Under the pieces are notes generated by a model. It was not told the DNA's origin and made no database searches. It saw only the letters and a list, made by a program, of their open reading frames with translations. From positions 1 to 63,415 of the forward strand of contig CAZXFJ010000003.1 of NCBI GenBank assembly GCA_964640435.1: a DNA stretch of 63,415 nucleotides. The letters run 5' to 3'. Made by a program: the position numbers and the translations under genes. This stretch comes from GWA1-39-11 sp964640435 (GTDB taxonomy: Bacteria > Patescibacteriota > Microgenomatia > Levybacterales > GWA1-39-11). The number at the start of each line of letters is the position of its first letter. The stretch's first letter is position 1. Shown here one piece after another: positions 48,103 to 55,971 of this stretch.

Positions 48103-49017
48103 TCAGTTATTGGAATTAGGTTTTCTTATTACTTCATAAATCTTTTTATCAAACTCAAAAATTAGGTGCAGAAGCATTGATTGATCTCGGCAAACTACTT
48201 TCAATTCCTCGAGGTCTCCTTGGGTTAGGGTTAGGTAGTCTGTAGTGTTGGGATACATGATTCCTTTAGAGTCACTTATGTGTTCCATTCCCATTGCATG
48301 TCCTAGTTCATGAGCTAATGTATGAACTAACTCATCAGGTTTATCTGCAAAATATATACTTATAGTATTTGTATTTCCGTCATAAATTCCTTCTTCGGGT
48401 TTTTGTTTTAGTGTTTGATTAAATTGTCTTACGTCATTATTTAGAATAGAAATGTTAGAATTATAATCTTGTGTAGAAAGATTTAATTCTCTTGCTCTTT
48501 TGTTTAACGCATCTGAATCTGCTTTAAGCTGTTCCTGCTGCTTAACAAGATCGTCATAAACCCCTTCAGGGGCACCGCCTTCTGCATTATATTTCTGAAC
48601 AGTTTTCTCGAATTCATCAAGACGCTTCTCAAAGGCTGCAACATCAATCTTGTATTGTTCTATTTGTTGATTTAGTGTTTTTTCCTTTTGATCTGCCTCA
48701 TTGTTTAGTTGGTTTATTTTTGAATTTAAAGCTTGTCTTTCATCATAGACAAAATTTATTGTGAGATCCGCATCTGGTGAACTTTTAAACAGTTGTTTTC
48801 CATAAGCCTTACTCCAAATTTCCGATGCCTGAACAATGTTATTCGAGGCATTTGATGGAGTGAGTCCAAACCTGGAATCAATAGCACCAATTTTATATTC
48901 GATAAGTTGAGCGCACTGATTATATGAAAGCGCAGGAATCATGGCATAATTAAACACCGCAATGTACGCGAGTCCTACAAGTAAAATTGCTGTAATGAGC
49001 GGGAGAACAGTCTTCAT
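48103..49017 (-). CDS. Membrane-anchored matrixin-like zinc metallopeptidase with coiled coil
   Basis: 304 residues. An N-terminal membrane helix (about 5-27) is followed by a short globular part (DADLTINFVYDERQAL), a long coiled coil (about 105-205) and a C-terminal metzincin motif HTLAHELGHAMGMEH (about 233-247; HExxHxxGxxH) with the Met-turn candidate GIMYPNT. The spacing of the Met-turn fits matrixins. It is extracellular, probably processing surface proteins. Its promoter (49024-49053) sits inside the neighbouring gene's 3' end. Confidence 0.85.
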   Translation of the reverse strand: MKTVLPLITAILLVGLAYIAVFNYAMIPALSYNQCAQLIEYKIGAIDSRFGLTPSNASNNIVQASEIWSKAYGKQLFKSSPDADLTINFVYDERQALNSKINQLNNEADQKEKTLNQQIEQYKIDVAAFEKRLDEFEKTVQKYNAEGGAPEGVYDDLVKQQEQLKADSDALNKRARELNLSTQDYNSNISILNNDVRQFNQTLKQKPEEGIYDGNTNTISIYFADKPDELVHTLAHELGHAMGMEHISDSKGIMYPNTTDYLTLTQGDLEELKVVCRDQSMLLHLIFEFDKKIYEVIRKPNSNN

Positions 49018-49023
49018 ACTGTT

Positions 49024-49053
49024 AATATACTATTTTAGAACTGCGCTTTGCAA
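49024..49053 (-). promoter_or_regulatory. Leaderless promoter of the metallopeptidase gene
   Basis: Minus strand: TTGCAA (49048-49053), 18-nt spacer, TATATT (49024-49029), 6 nt, ATG 49017. Confidence 0.65.
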
Positions 49054-49767
49054 AGCGGTAAAAAGTCTTCTACTTTTTTCAGAAGGGGACAATACCTCGT
49101 TTACTCCATTAAGTCCGAGTTTGCCAAGGTCTCCCAAAAAATACAAACTTGCTGAAAGATGTGCATAAAGGTTTTTTTTATTTCTATCAACCGTTTCTCC
49201 TAGTGCAATATCTGCAAGAAATGGTGCGTTTGAATCTTTGGGTCTGGTTGTATTAAGAAAAAAGCTTGGAGGATTAGGAAGAGTATATGTTTTATGATTC
49301 TCGTGTTCACTAATTAATGATAAAAACTTGCTCGTATATTCAAATCCAATTTTGAAATCAATCATTGGAAACATTTTTATTGCTTCATCCCTATCCCAGT
49401 CTCCAGTTGGTACAAAATGTGCATATAATTTTGGGTCAGCACCGGCAGGTGATACATATGGTTCAGAGGGTAACTGTTTTTCTTCAAAATAATTTCTAAA
49501 TAAGTTTTTTAAGCGGAGCTGTGTATCATTCCAGCCATTAACAATTTCAATTTCGTTTAATGCAAGTATTCTTAAGTCAGTTGGTAGATCATGCATGTTT
49601 CCTGTCGTCCCAAAATGGGCATGGGCAATTGGATTTTCATTCTGAAAATTGGAAAGTAATTTTCTTACATCTACAGATCTATTTTGTACTTTTAACACTT
49701 CCGTGAACGCTTTCTCGACATTCCAGGGTTCACTCACGGTTCTTTCTGATGCTTCTAAATTTGACAT
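49030..49767 (-). CDS. Hypothetical protein, 245 residues
   Basis: Soluble, no signal peptide or membrane helix. Notable are two similar His/Phe segments (AHAHFGTTGNMHD near 48-60 and LYAHFVPTGDWDRDEA near 116-131), which may be an internal repeat xAHFxxTGxxxD. The C terminus is a helical SASLYFLGDLGKLGLNGVNEV. I do not recognise the family. TATAAT at 49775-49780 (minus) ends 7 nt before the ATG; although GGAGGA appears on the opposite strand there is no Shine-Dalgarno in the message. Confidence 0.6.
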   Translation of the reverse strand: MSNLEASERTVSEPWNVEKAFTEVLKVQNRSVDVRKLLSNFQNENPIAHAHFGTTGNMHDLPTDLRILALNEIEIVNGWNDTQLRLKNLFRNYFEEKQLPSEPYVSPAGADPKLYAHFVPTGDWDRDEAIKMFPMIDFKIGFEYTSKFLSLISEHENHKTYTLPNPPSFFLNTTRPKDSNAPFLADIALGETVDRNKKNLYAHLSASLYFLGDLGKLGLNGVNEVLSPSEKSRRLFTALQSAVLK

Positions 49768-49774
49768 GGAGGAG

Positions 49775-49780
49775 ATTATA
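49775..49780 (-). promoter_or_regulatory. -10 box of the 245-aa gene
   Basis: TATAAT on the minus strand, 7 nt before ATG 49767; -35 weak (TTTCAT at 17 nt). Confidence 0.5.
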
Positions 49781-49795
49781 CATAATTTTAAGAAA

Positions 49796-50512
49796 TTATG
49801 AAAATTTATAAAGGGTTTCTATTTCATTTTTTGTAAGTTCTCTGAATTTGCCAATAGGTAAGGTATTGTCTTTCAGATTTCCAATGGCTATTCGTTCAAG
49901 TTCTAATAAGTTAATACTTACAGCTTTACACATTCTTCTTATCTGTCTGTTTCGCCCTTCATGTATTGTCATTTCAAGAATAGTTTTATTATTTGTTTGT
50001 TCAACAAGCTTTATGTCTGATGGAGATGTCATTCCATCCTCCAGTTTAACACCATTTTGAAGTGATTTTATCTGTTGTTCTTTAACATTTCCTTGAATTG
50101 TGAGTTTATATGTTTTATCGATGTGATAACTTGGGTGGGTCAGTTTATTTGTAAGCTCTCCGTCATTCGTAAGAATTAATAATCCGGTTGTATCTTTATC
50201 AAGTCTTCCAACTGGATAGATTCTTTCAGTCGTTTTAATAAGATCTGTAACAATTTTTTTAGCATGAGAATCTCCAGTTGTTGAAACATAACCTTTTGGT
50301 TTATTAAGTAAAAAGTATACGAGCTGTGGTTGTTTTATCTCTTTTCCATCAATTCTTATTCTATCTCGATCAAGATTTATCCTGATTCCTGGTTCATTTA
50401 CTCTTTGTCCATTCAGCGAAACAATTTTGTTTTTTAGGAATGCTTCAACATTTCTTCTCGAACAAACGCCAATATTTGCAAGGTATTTATCGAGTCTAAT
50501 AATCTTATGCAT
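49796..50512 (-). CDS. 16S/23S rRNA pseudouridine synthase, RsuA/RluB family
   Basis: 238 residues. N-terminal S4 RNA-binding domain (RLDKYLANIGVCSRRNVEAFLKN), then the catalytic domain with LNKPKGYVSTTGD, the active-site Asp in YPVGRLDKDTTGLLILTNDGEL, and HEGRNRQIRRMCKAV. RluB, RluE, RluF and RsuA cannot be separated by eye; RluB (23S U2605-type) is the usual single copy form in small genomes. It lies 1 nt after the methyltransferase stop, in the tRNA-Gln transcript. Confidence 0.92.
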   Translation of the reverse strand: MHKIIRLDKYLANIGVCSRRNVEAFLKNKIVSLNGQRVNEPGIRINLDRDRIRIDGKEIKQPQLVYFLLNKPKGYVSTTGDSHAKKIVTDLIKTTERIYPVGRLDKDTTGLLILTNDGELTNKLTHPSYHIDKTYKLTIQGNVKEQQIKSLQNGVKLEDGMTSPSDIKLVEQTNNKTILEMTIHEGRNRQIRRMCKAVSINLLELERIAIGNLKDNTLPIGKFRELTKNEIETLYKFS

Positions 50513-50513
50513 A

Positions 50514-51143
50514 TTAATCGCGGAGGGAGAGAAAGTCTGTCCAAGATTTCATCTTTGCATAGGAAGTCCCTTTTGGTTTAAAGTGTGCTTTTTTATTCTC
50601 AAATATGTATTTTAACCTCTGGTAGCTTATGTAGCTCAAGATAATACCTGTACTTGTTCCTAAATTTAAGCTTTCAACAATTCCACCCATTGGTATCTGA
50701 ATGCAAAAATCTGCTAAGTCTACTGCTTTATCTGATATTCCTTTTGTTTCGTTTCCAAACCATATGGCTATTCTACGTTGTGTAAAATTACCTTCATAAA
50801 GATTTATATTTTCTCTTCCTTTTATGTGTGAAGATGTAGCCGCAATTGTATAAAGATTTTTTTTCAAATGAGCAATACATTCTTCTGTTGTTTCGAAGTA
50901 TTTTACAAAAACCCATTTGTTGGATCCAACGCTCAGATTGGTTAGCTTTTTATTTTTTCGGGACGATTCAAAATCTCTAAATATTTTTTGACCTCCAACA
51001 ACATAAAGCTTTTCAACACCGAATGCAGAAACATTTCGCAGAGTTGAGGCAATATTCATTATATCCATTGGGTTTTCAAGCACAGCAATGAAATATTTAT
51101 TCTTTAAATGTTTTACTTTTCTTATTCTGTCACGTATTGCCAT
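50514..51143 (-). CDS. SpoU/TrmH-family RNA 2'-O-methyltransferase
   Basis: 209 residues from ATG 51143. An in-frame start at 51224 would translate the tRNA gene and is rejected. SPOUT motifs: FIAVLENPMDIMNIASTLRN near the N terminus (motif 1, Asn/Arg), WFGNETKGIS (motif 2) and IPMGGIVESLNLGTSTGIILS (motif 3), the knotted SAM site. The substrate is a tRNA or rRNA ribose. The ATG is 9 nt after the 3' end of tRNA-Gln, so the gene is read from the tRNA promoter. The pseudouridine synthase gene follows. Confidence 0.9.
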   Translation of the reverse strand: MAIRDRIRKVKHLKNKYFIAVLENPMDIMNIASTLRNVSAFGVEKLYVVGGQKIFRDFESSRKNKKLTNLSVGSNKWVFVKYFETTEECIAHLKKNLYTIAATSSHIKGRENINLYEGNFTQRRIAIWFGNETKGISDKAVDLADFCIQIPMGGIVESLNLGTSTGIILSYISYQRLKYIFENKKAHFKPKGTSYAKMKSWTDFLSLRD

Positions 51144-51152
51144 AGAAATATG

Positions 51153-51223
51153 CTGTCGGACCTGGATTCGAACCAGAATTAACGGATTCAGAGTCCGTTG
51201 TCCTACCATTAGACGATCCGACA
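51153..51223 (-). tRNA. tRNA-Gln (anticodon CUG)
   Basis: 71 nt on the minus strand folding to a full cloverleaf. Acceptor TGTCGGA pairs perfectly with TCCGACA, D arm is GTC-TAATGGTAG-GAC, anticodon arm ACGGA-CTCTGAA-TCCGT gives CUG, variable loop is 4 nt, and T arm TCTGG-TTCGAAT-CCAGG is complete. U1-A72 and discriminator G73 agree with tRNA-Gln identity. CCA is not encoded (the discriminator is followed by CAT). Confidence 0.95.
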
Positions 51224-51238
51224 ATGTTTGGTGTGTTT

Positions 51239-51244
51239 ATTTTA
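51239..51244 (-). promoter_or_regulatory. -10 box of the tRNA-Gln operon
   Basis: TAAAAT on the minus strand; start inferred about 9 nt before the mature tRNA 5' end. The -35 is weak. Confidence 0.5.
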
Positions 51245-51300
51245 CTAAAATTGAGGCTCCAAAACCACGGTTAAACTTATTTATGGTAATATATTTAGAA

Positions 51301-51918
51301 ATGAGAAAAATAATTACTTCTACGTTCGTTACTCTCGATGGTGTTATGCAGGCTCCAGGTGGACCAGAAGAGGATACTTCAAATGGATTTAAATATGGTG
51401 GATGGCAATTTGCATGGGGTGAAGGTGATATGGTGGCTGATGAAATAATGAAAAGGATTATGGATACTGACTTTGACCTACTTTTGGGAAGAGTAACCTA
51501 TGACATTTGGTCAGGTTTTTGGCCAAAGCACAAAGACGAATCCCAGTGGGGTATGCCATTTGATAAAGCTACTAAATATGTTGTTTCTCATAATCCAATT
51601 GAACTTCCTTGGGAAAAGTCGAAGCTCATAACTGGGGATGTTGTAGGGGAGATTAAAAAACTAAAAAATACAGATGGGCCAGATTTGTGGGTATGGGGTA
51701 GTGGAAATCTTATCCAAACACTCCTCGGAAATAACTTAATTGACAGAATGCATATATGGACCTATCCGTTGACACTTGGTTCTGGTAAAAAATTATTTGC
51801 AAATGGCACCCAGCCAGAAAGATTTAAAGTAATTGATTCAACTGTTACCCCACTCGGAGTAATATTTGGGACATATGAACCTGCGGGCCAGGTTAAAACA
51901 GGGGAAATGGGAATTTAA
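51301..51918 (+). CDS. RibD C-terminal/dihydrofolate-reductase-like protein (YyaP type)
   Basis: 205 residues from ATG 51301; a longer frame from 51088 would run antisense through the tRNA and is rejected. MRKIITSTFVTLDGVMQAPGGPEEDTS opens the family, followed by LLGRVTYDIWSGFWP, TKYVVSH and DLWVWGSGNLIQTLLGNNLIDRMHIWTYPLTLGSGKKLF, which is the NADPH-binding core. Family members are often annotated dihydrofolate reductase, but the true substrate is usually unknown. A TATATT box (51290-51295) ends 5 nt before the ATG. The stop interlocks with the next gene (TTAA). Confidence 0.88.
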   Translation: MRKIITSTFVTLDGVMQAPGGPEEDTSNGFKYGGWQFAWGEGDMVADEIMKRIMDTDFDLLLGRVTYDIWSGFWPKHKDESQWGMPFDKATKYVVSHNPIELPWEKSKLITGDVVGEIKKLKNTDGPDLWVWGSGNLIQTLLGNNLIDRMHIWTYPLTLGSGKKLFANGTQPERFKVIDSTVTPLGVIFGTYEPAGQVKTGEMGI

Positions 51919-52286
51919 CCTTGTTTTCTGAGGATTTTATCCATTGCTCTTCCTCGTCCAAGTTCATCGATTAGCTTATCCAGATAGCGCAATGATTGAA
52001 TGGTAGGGTCTTGGATATCTTCTACTCGAACGCCGCAAATTACACCTTTAATCAAATTTCTTGATGGGTTGAGTTTTGGAGCCTCTGCGAAGAACCTCTC
52101 AAAAGTTATCTGTTTTTCAAGTTGATTATCGAGTTCGCTCTGACTGTATCCAGTTAGCCAACGGGTAATTTCATCAACTTCTGCTTTTGTCCGTCCTTTT
52201 TTCTCAGCTTTTTGAATATAAAAAGGGTATACGCTTGAAACTGTTATATTATAAATTCGTTGTTTTTTCTTGTCTGTCATCTCCAT
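51915..52286 (-). CDS. DUF2200 protein
   Basis: 123 residues, helical and charged: RIYNITVSSVYPFYIQKAEKKGRTKAEVDEITRWLTGY, FFAEAPKLNPSRNLIKGVICGVRVEDIQDPTIQSLRYLDKLIDELGRG. This is the DUF2200 (YdhG-like) pattern of unknown function. A TAAAAT box at 52294-52299 (minus) ends 7 nt before the ATG. The stop codons of this gene and the convergent reductase share TTAA at 51915-51918. Confidence 0.88.
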   Translation of the reverse strand: MEMTDKKKQRIYNITVSSVYPFYIQKAEKKGRTKAEVDEITRWLTGYSQSELDNQLEKQITFERFFAEAPKLNPSRNLIKGVICGVRVEDIQDPTIQSLRYLDKLIDELGRGRAMDKILRKQG

Positions 52287-52293
52287 AGTTATT

Positions 52294-52299
52294 ATTTTA
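52294..52299 (-). promoter_or_regulatory. -10 box of the DUF2200 gene
   Basis: TAAAAT on the minus strand, 7 nt before ATG 52286; no clear -35. Confidence 0.45.
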
Positions 52300-52309
52300 G
52301 CATGATAGA

Positions 52310-53656
52310 CTAAATACTAAGTGTGGCTAGGCCAATCAAGCTTGAGAGAATAATAGCTATCATGCCCAGTCCAAGTTTTAAAGCAAAAGGATGAGCACCT
52401 TGGATAAAGCTGTAAAATACTTTTGCTCCGAGGTTTACAGTGTTAACAAGAATAAAAGCGACTATAGCAAGTTGAATATCAATAGTTTTTCCAGCAAGCT
52501 CTGAGATATTAAGAGTAGTCGCATCAATACCTGTAAAGCCAGCGAGTGCTGAAGAAACTAAGAATCCTGTTTGACCAAACAGTATTAACGAGATTTGCGT
52601 GACTATTCTAACAATAATAAATAATGCTCCAAACTTTAAGGCTGGACCAATTGAAAAAATTTCAGATTCGGACTTAGGCTTACTAGTGTGTTTTGTTTTC
52701 TTTTCTCTCTCCCGTCCAATAAATATGTAAAATGCCCCTACGATAAGTGCTGATATAACAAGTGAAATAAGCGTAGGGGTAAGCTGAACAAGAAAAGCAG
52801 GATTTACTGATGCAACCAGAATAAATATTGGTAGAAAACTTGTCGCTGATGCAAGAACTGCAGCACCTACTACACGGTTTACATTCTTAGTTTTTAAACT
52901 TACGTTGGCAAGCGCTTGAGTTGTGGCAGTTGAGGAGACAAGTCCTCCAACAAGGCTTGTAAGAATTATTCCTCGATTTGGTCCAACGAGTCTTGTTAGT
53001 AAGTATCCGGCCATATCAATTCCTGTCACAAGAACAACAATTAACCAAAACCTAAAGGGATTAAATATTTCTATCTTCGCAAATTCTCCCAAATTTAAGC
53101 CGTAAGTTGCTATAAATTGCTGAAGGCCTTGTGCATCAGAAATGGAGAACGGCCTGTTTGGCAGGAAAGGGAGTATAACAAGGGAGACAAGCGCAAAACT
53201 TGTAAAAGCATTTATTTCTTCGCGACTTATTTTAAATAGAATGTTCTTTATATCTTCTTTTCTTGAAAGAATCATAATGAGGATTACTACAATTGCAAAA
53301 ATTAATTGAAGGGGAATAAAATTTGTGGCGATAAAGACTCCAATAAGATAAGAGAAGAATATTGATAATTCGGTAGTAAAACCTCTATCTTTTGACTGGA
53401 TTGACTGAAGAATGTAATAGGCGATAACAAGTGAAAAGAAAGCCCCGGTTGTGATCAGGAAAAATATAAAAAAGTCTTGAATAAGTAAGCCGGTCAGAGT
53501 TCCAAATGTTGTTATGAGCGCAAAGGTTCTAACGCCCACAGAATGGACAGATCCGTCTTTATCTATTTTATTTGGTGTCTCGTGTGCTTCCCGTTCCAGT
53601 CCGATTGCAGCACCAATTGCCAAAGAGAGAAGTAATTTTAGAGCTAAAAATTCCAT
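52310..53656 (-). CDS. MgtC/SapB-domain membrane protein with DUF4010
   Basis: 448 residues, about 12 membrane helices. The N-terminal part has the MgtC signature ALKLLLSLAIGAAIGLEREAHE and GVRTFALITTFGTLTGLL; the C-terminal two thirds match DUF4010 (RFWLIVVLVTGIDMAGYLLTRLVG, GLVSSTATTQALANVS). Homologues are found in many phyla without assigned substrate. It has a strong promoter TTGACA-17-TAGAAT ending 6 nt before the ATG. Confidence 0.87.
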   Translation of the reverse strand: MEFLALKLLLSLAIGAAIGLEREAHETPNKIDKDGSVHSVGVRTFALITTFGTLTGLLIQDFFIFFLITTGAFFSLVIAYYILQSIQSKDRGFTTELSIFFSYLIGVFIATNFIPLQLIFAIVVILIMILSRKEDIKNILFKISREEINAFTSFALVSLVILPFLPNRPFSISDAQGLQQFIATYGLNLGEFAKIEIFNPFRFWLIVVLVTGIDMAGYLLTRLVGPNRGIILTSLVGGLVSSTATTQALANVSLKTKNVNRVVGAAVLASATSFLPIFILVASVNPAFLVQLTPTLISLVISALIVGAFYIFIGREREKKTKHTSKPKSESEIFSIGPALKFGALFIIVRIVTQISLILFGQTGFLVSSALAGFTGIDATTLNISELAGKTIDIQLAIVAFILVNTVNLGAKVFYSFIQGAHPFALKLGLGMIAIILSSLIGLATLSI

Positions 53657-53662
53657 TCGAGT

Positions 53663-53691
53663 ATTCTATTGGTATTATCTTTATATGTCAA
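53663..53691 (-). promoter_or_regulatory. Leaderless promoter of the MgtC/DUF4010 gene
   Basis: Minus strand: TTGACA (53686-53691), 17-nt spacer, TAGAAT (53663-53668), 6 nt, ATG 53656. Confidence 0.75.
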
Positions 53692-53753
53692 ATTGCTATA
53701 CTTATTTAAGGCACAACGCTTTGTGAAAACTACTGATTAACAATAATAATATA

Positions 53754-53782
53754 TTGACAAACGATAAATCATAGCTTATAAT
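53754..53782 (+). promoter_or_regulatory. Consensus promoter of the DUF2975 operon
   Basis: TTGACA (53754-53759), 17-nt spacer, TATAAT (53777-53782), 7 nt, ATG 53790. ATG 53781 overlaps the -10 hexamer and cannot be the start from this promoter. Confidence 0.8.
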
Positions 53783-53789
53783 GGTATTT

Positions 53790-54260
53790 ATGAAACGTCG
53801 ATCAACATTATTTTTAAGACTTGTAATTATTTTAATTGGGGCAGCAGTTTTCGCTTTTTGTACATTGGTTTTGCCAAGAGGAATACTTTCTCCAAATACT
53901 TCATGGACGGGATATAAGCCACTTTTGATTGGTATGTATATACCAGCTATACCTTTTTTTATTGCTTTGTATCAGGCGTTTAAGCTACTGAATTTAATTG
54001 ATAAAAATAAAGTGTTTTCAAAAGATTCAATTCGTTCGCTTCAGATTATTAAGCGTTGCGGGATCACTATAAGTGTTATTTATGGATTGGCACTTCCTTA
54101 CATATTTTATTTAGCTCAACTAGATGACGCACCGGGGGTTATGCTCATAGGACTCGTGTTTACGTTCGCGCCCTTACTGCTTGCAGTTCTAGCAGGGGTT
54201 TTGCAAAAATTATTCAGTAATGCAATTGATATTAAGTCTGAGAATGATCTAATTATTTAA
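53790..54260 (+). CDS. DUF2975 membrane protein (first copy)
   Basis: 156 residues from ATG 53790. Four membrane helices: about 10-28, 43-65, 90-112 and 118-140. FALYQAFKLLNLIDKNKVFSKDSIRSLQIIKRCG is the DUF2975 core loop, and NAIDIKSENDLII the C terminus. In Firmicutes (YoaS) such proteins are paired with a small Cro-type HTH gene, as here (54769-54975). Function unknown. The second copy follows 4 nt later and is 35-40 percent alike by eye. Confidence 0.82.
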   Translation: MKRRSTLFLRLVIILIGAAVFAFCTLVLPRGILSPNTSWTGYKPLLIGMYIPAIPFFIALYQAFKLLNLIDKNKVFSKDSIRSLQIIKRCGITISVIYGLALPYIFYLAQLDDAPGVMLIGLVFTFAPLLLAVLAGVLQKLFSNAIDIKSENDLII

Positions 54261-54264
54261 AAAC

Positions 54265-54756
54265 ATGAAAAAAAATATAACAATTATTTCAAGAGGAGCA
54301 GTTTTATTAATGGGGACAGCTGTTGTAGTGGTATGTGGGGTTTTGTTTCCAGAGCTAGGTCGTGAAGAGGCAATAGCAAATCCTAAAGCTGGACCACTAA
54401 TTCCATATTTTATAGGCTTATGGATTTTATCTATTCCAATTTTTATTGGCCTTTATCAAACATGGCGACTACTTGATTACATTGATAAAAATAATGCTTT
54501 TTCAGCAAAATCTATAAAAGCATTGCAAATTATAAAAATGTGCGCAATTACATTTGCGATTTTGATAATACTCAGTGCTGTAGCTGTAGTTGTGGCAGCA
54601 AGAGCTACAAACCCAACTGAGGATGTTGCACCAGTTGGTCCAATTGGATTTGTATTTGTTTCGGTTTCAGTGATTATTGCGACGTTCGTAGCAGTTTTAC
54701 AAAGAGTTTTAAAAAATGGAATTGATATTAAGTCAGAAAATGACTTAACAGTTTAA
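54265..54756 (+). CDS. DUF2975 membrane protein (second copy)
   Basis: 163 residues, the same four-helix plan as the preceding gene, with GLYQTWRLLDYIDKNNAFSAKSIKALQIIKMCA and an almost identical C terminus NGIDIKSENDLTV. The close match of the C termini (DIKSENDL) in both copies shows a tandem duplication and probably a common contact for the downstream regulator. The stop lies within the ribosome binding site of the HTH gene. Confidence 0.83.
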   Translation: MKKNITIISRGAVLLMGTAVVVVCGVLFPELGREEAIANPKAGPLIPYFIGLWILSIPIFIGLYQTWRLLDYIDKNNAFSAKSIKALQIIKMCAITFAILIILSAVAVVVAARATNPTEDVAPVGPIGFVFVSVSVIIATFVAVLQRVLKNGIDIKSENDLTV

Positions 54757-54761
54757 GGAGG
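54754..54761 (+). promoter_or_regulatory. Shine-Dalgarno of the HTH gene, overlapping the previous stop
   Basis: TAAGGAGG includes the stop codon of the second DUF2975 gene and precedes ATG 54769 by 7 nt, implying translational coupling. Confidence 0.75.
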
Positions 54762-54768
54762 CAGGAAT

Positions 54769-54975
54769 ATGGGAATAATAGTAAATATTGATGTAATGCT
54801 TGCTAAAAGAAAGATGAGTGTGACCGAACTTACCGAAAAGGTAGGGATAACCATGGCAAATCTTTCTATTCTTAAAAATGGAAAAGCAAAAGCTATTCGC
54901 TTTTCTACTCTTGAAGCAATATGTAAAGCTTTGGATTGTCAGCCTGGGGATATCTTAGAATATACAAACGATTAA
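54769..54975 (+). CDS. Small Cro/C1-type HTH regulator (YozG-like)
   Basis: 68 residues, one HTH_3-type domain: NIDVMLAKRKMSVTELTEKVGITMANLSILKNGKAKAIRFSTLEAICKALDCQPGDILEY. Typical of the regulators that accompany DUF2975 proteins. The pair may form a membrane-tethered regulatory unit, in which the membrane protein holds or releases the DNA-binding protein; that is inference. It ends directly at the convergent SDR gene (no gap). Confidence 0.9.
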   Translation: MGIIVNIDVMLAKRKMSVTELTEKVGITMANLSILKNGKAKAIRFSTLEAICKALDCQPGDILEYTND

Positions 54976-55971
54976 CTAGGCAAAAGAAAATGCGTGCTTA
55001 TCCCAACCTTTTGGTGCCTCATTTTGTGAAGAACCATCTGGAAGAATATATACATCTCGTGAATTTCTATCACTTCTTGCAAGCTCAGCAACGATAACTC
55101 TTGTTACCTGTTCTGTGGTAACTTCGGGATAAATAAACTCTTCTTGAGAGCCACTTAAAACATGTAATGCTTTAAATACGTCTTTATAATTTGCGAGAAT
55201 TTTTCCTACAGTTGTGTCAGATATTTCTGGCGCAACAAAATCAAGGAAAAGCGAGCCAATTCTATTTGAGAATTCATTTAATTTTTTTGCACCTTCAGAT
55301 TTGTTTCTTCCAACGACATAATATAACCAAGGACCAGGGTAATTTTCCTGAGTGTAATTACCTGTGTATTTTGAGATCGTACTGGATAGCACTGCAATTG
55401 TAGAAGTTGAATCTAAATGCTTATCTTCCAAAAGTCTTTGAGCAAGCTTAATTGGAGCCTCTATATTAACTTCTCGTGCGACTTCATGGGCATTTTCATT
55501 AGTAGTTAGCTCTTTGAATTTATTAGAGACGTTTATTGCAGAGTCTAAGCTAATTTCGCCTGTGCGATCGAGTTCTTTTTTTAAACGGCCAAGTCCCATG
55601 GCTACGGGAATCATAAGTGTTTTATCGAATCCAGCTGCTGGAAAATCTAAATAATCGACAGCCTGGCCTGGTTCTAAATCTAAACCAGAGTATGCATTAT
55701 CTAATTGTTCTGGATTAGTAAGATCTGCGATAAAAGGTCTTGGTTCAATTCCACCGCTTTGTACAATTTCATCTCGTAGAGAAAGGAATTTGTCTTCACT
55801 TCGTGTACCTATGTATAGTTGTCTTCCATCCTGAGCAAGTTTTTTAGCAAGTATTCGACCCGTTCCGTCGCCACCGCCTAGAAGTATTATAGGGTTTTGT
55901 TCAGATCTTGTTAATGTTTCAGCCACTACGCGATTATTACAAAGGTGGATTAGCTTGTCAATATGAGACAT
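54976..55971 (-). CDS. Rossmann-fold SDR-like protein
   Basis: 331 residues from ATG 55971. IILLGGGDGTGRILAKKLAQDGRQLYIGTRSEDKFLSL (about 28-65) is a dinucleotide-binding start, although GGGDGTGRIL is unusual against GxxxGxG. FIADLTNPEQLDNAY and VAVLSSTIS appear where SDRs have the Asp and Ser regions, and YTQENYPGPWLYYVVGRNKSEGAKKL contains a Tyr-x-x-x-Lys candidate. The substrate is unknown. A 21-bp perfect palindrome covers the start codon (55969-55989). A longer frame to 56070 lies upstream of this. Confidence 0.65.
   Translation of the reverse strand: MSHIDKLIHLCNNRVVAETLTRSEQNPIILLGGGDGTGRILAKKLAQDGRQLYIGTRSEDKFLSLRDEIVQSGGIEPRPFIADLTNPEQLDNAYSGLDLEPGQAVDYLDFPAAGFDKTLMIPVAMGLGRLKKELDRTGEISLDSAINVSNKFKELTTNENAHEVAREVNIEAPIKLAQRLLEDKHLDSTSTIAVLSSTISKYTGNYTQENYPGPWLYYVVGRNKSEGAKKLNEFSNRIGSLFLDFVAPEISDTTVGKILANYKDVFKALHVLSGSQEEFIYPEVTTEQVTRVIVAELARSDRNSRDVYILPDGSSQNEAPKGWDKHAFSFA

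Noticed and set aside
51144..51224. Longer start of the SpoU methyltransferase
   Set aside because: The added codons would be the tRNA-Gln sequence; the cloverleaf is complete, so ATG 51143 is used.
51088..51300. N-terminal extension of the reductase-like gene on the plus strand
   Set aside because: It runs antisense through tRNA-Gln and has no domain similarity.
53781..53783. ATG as start of the first DUF2975 gene
   Set aside because: It overlaps the -10 hexamer TATAAT (53777-53782), so it would not be in the transcript.
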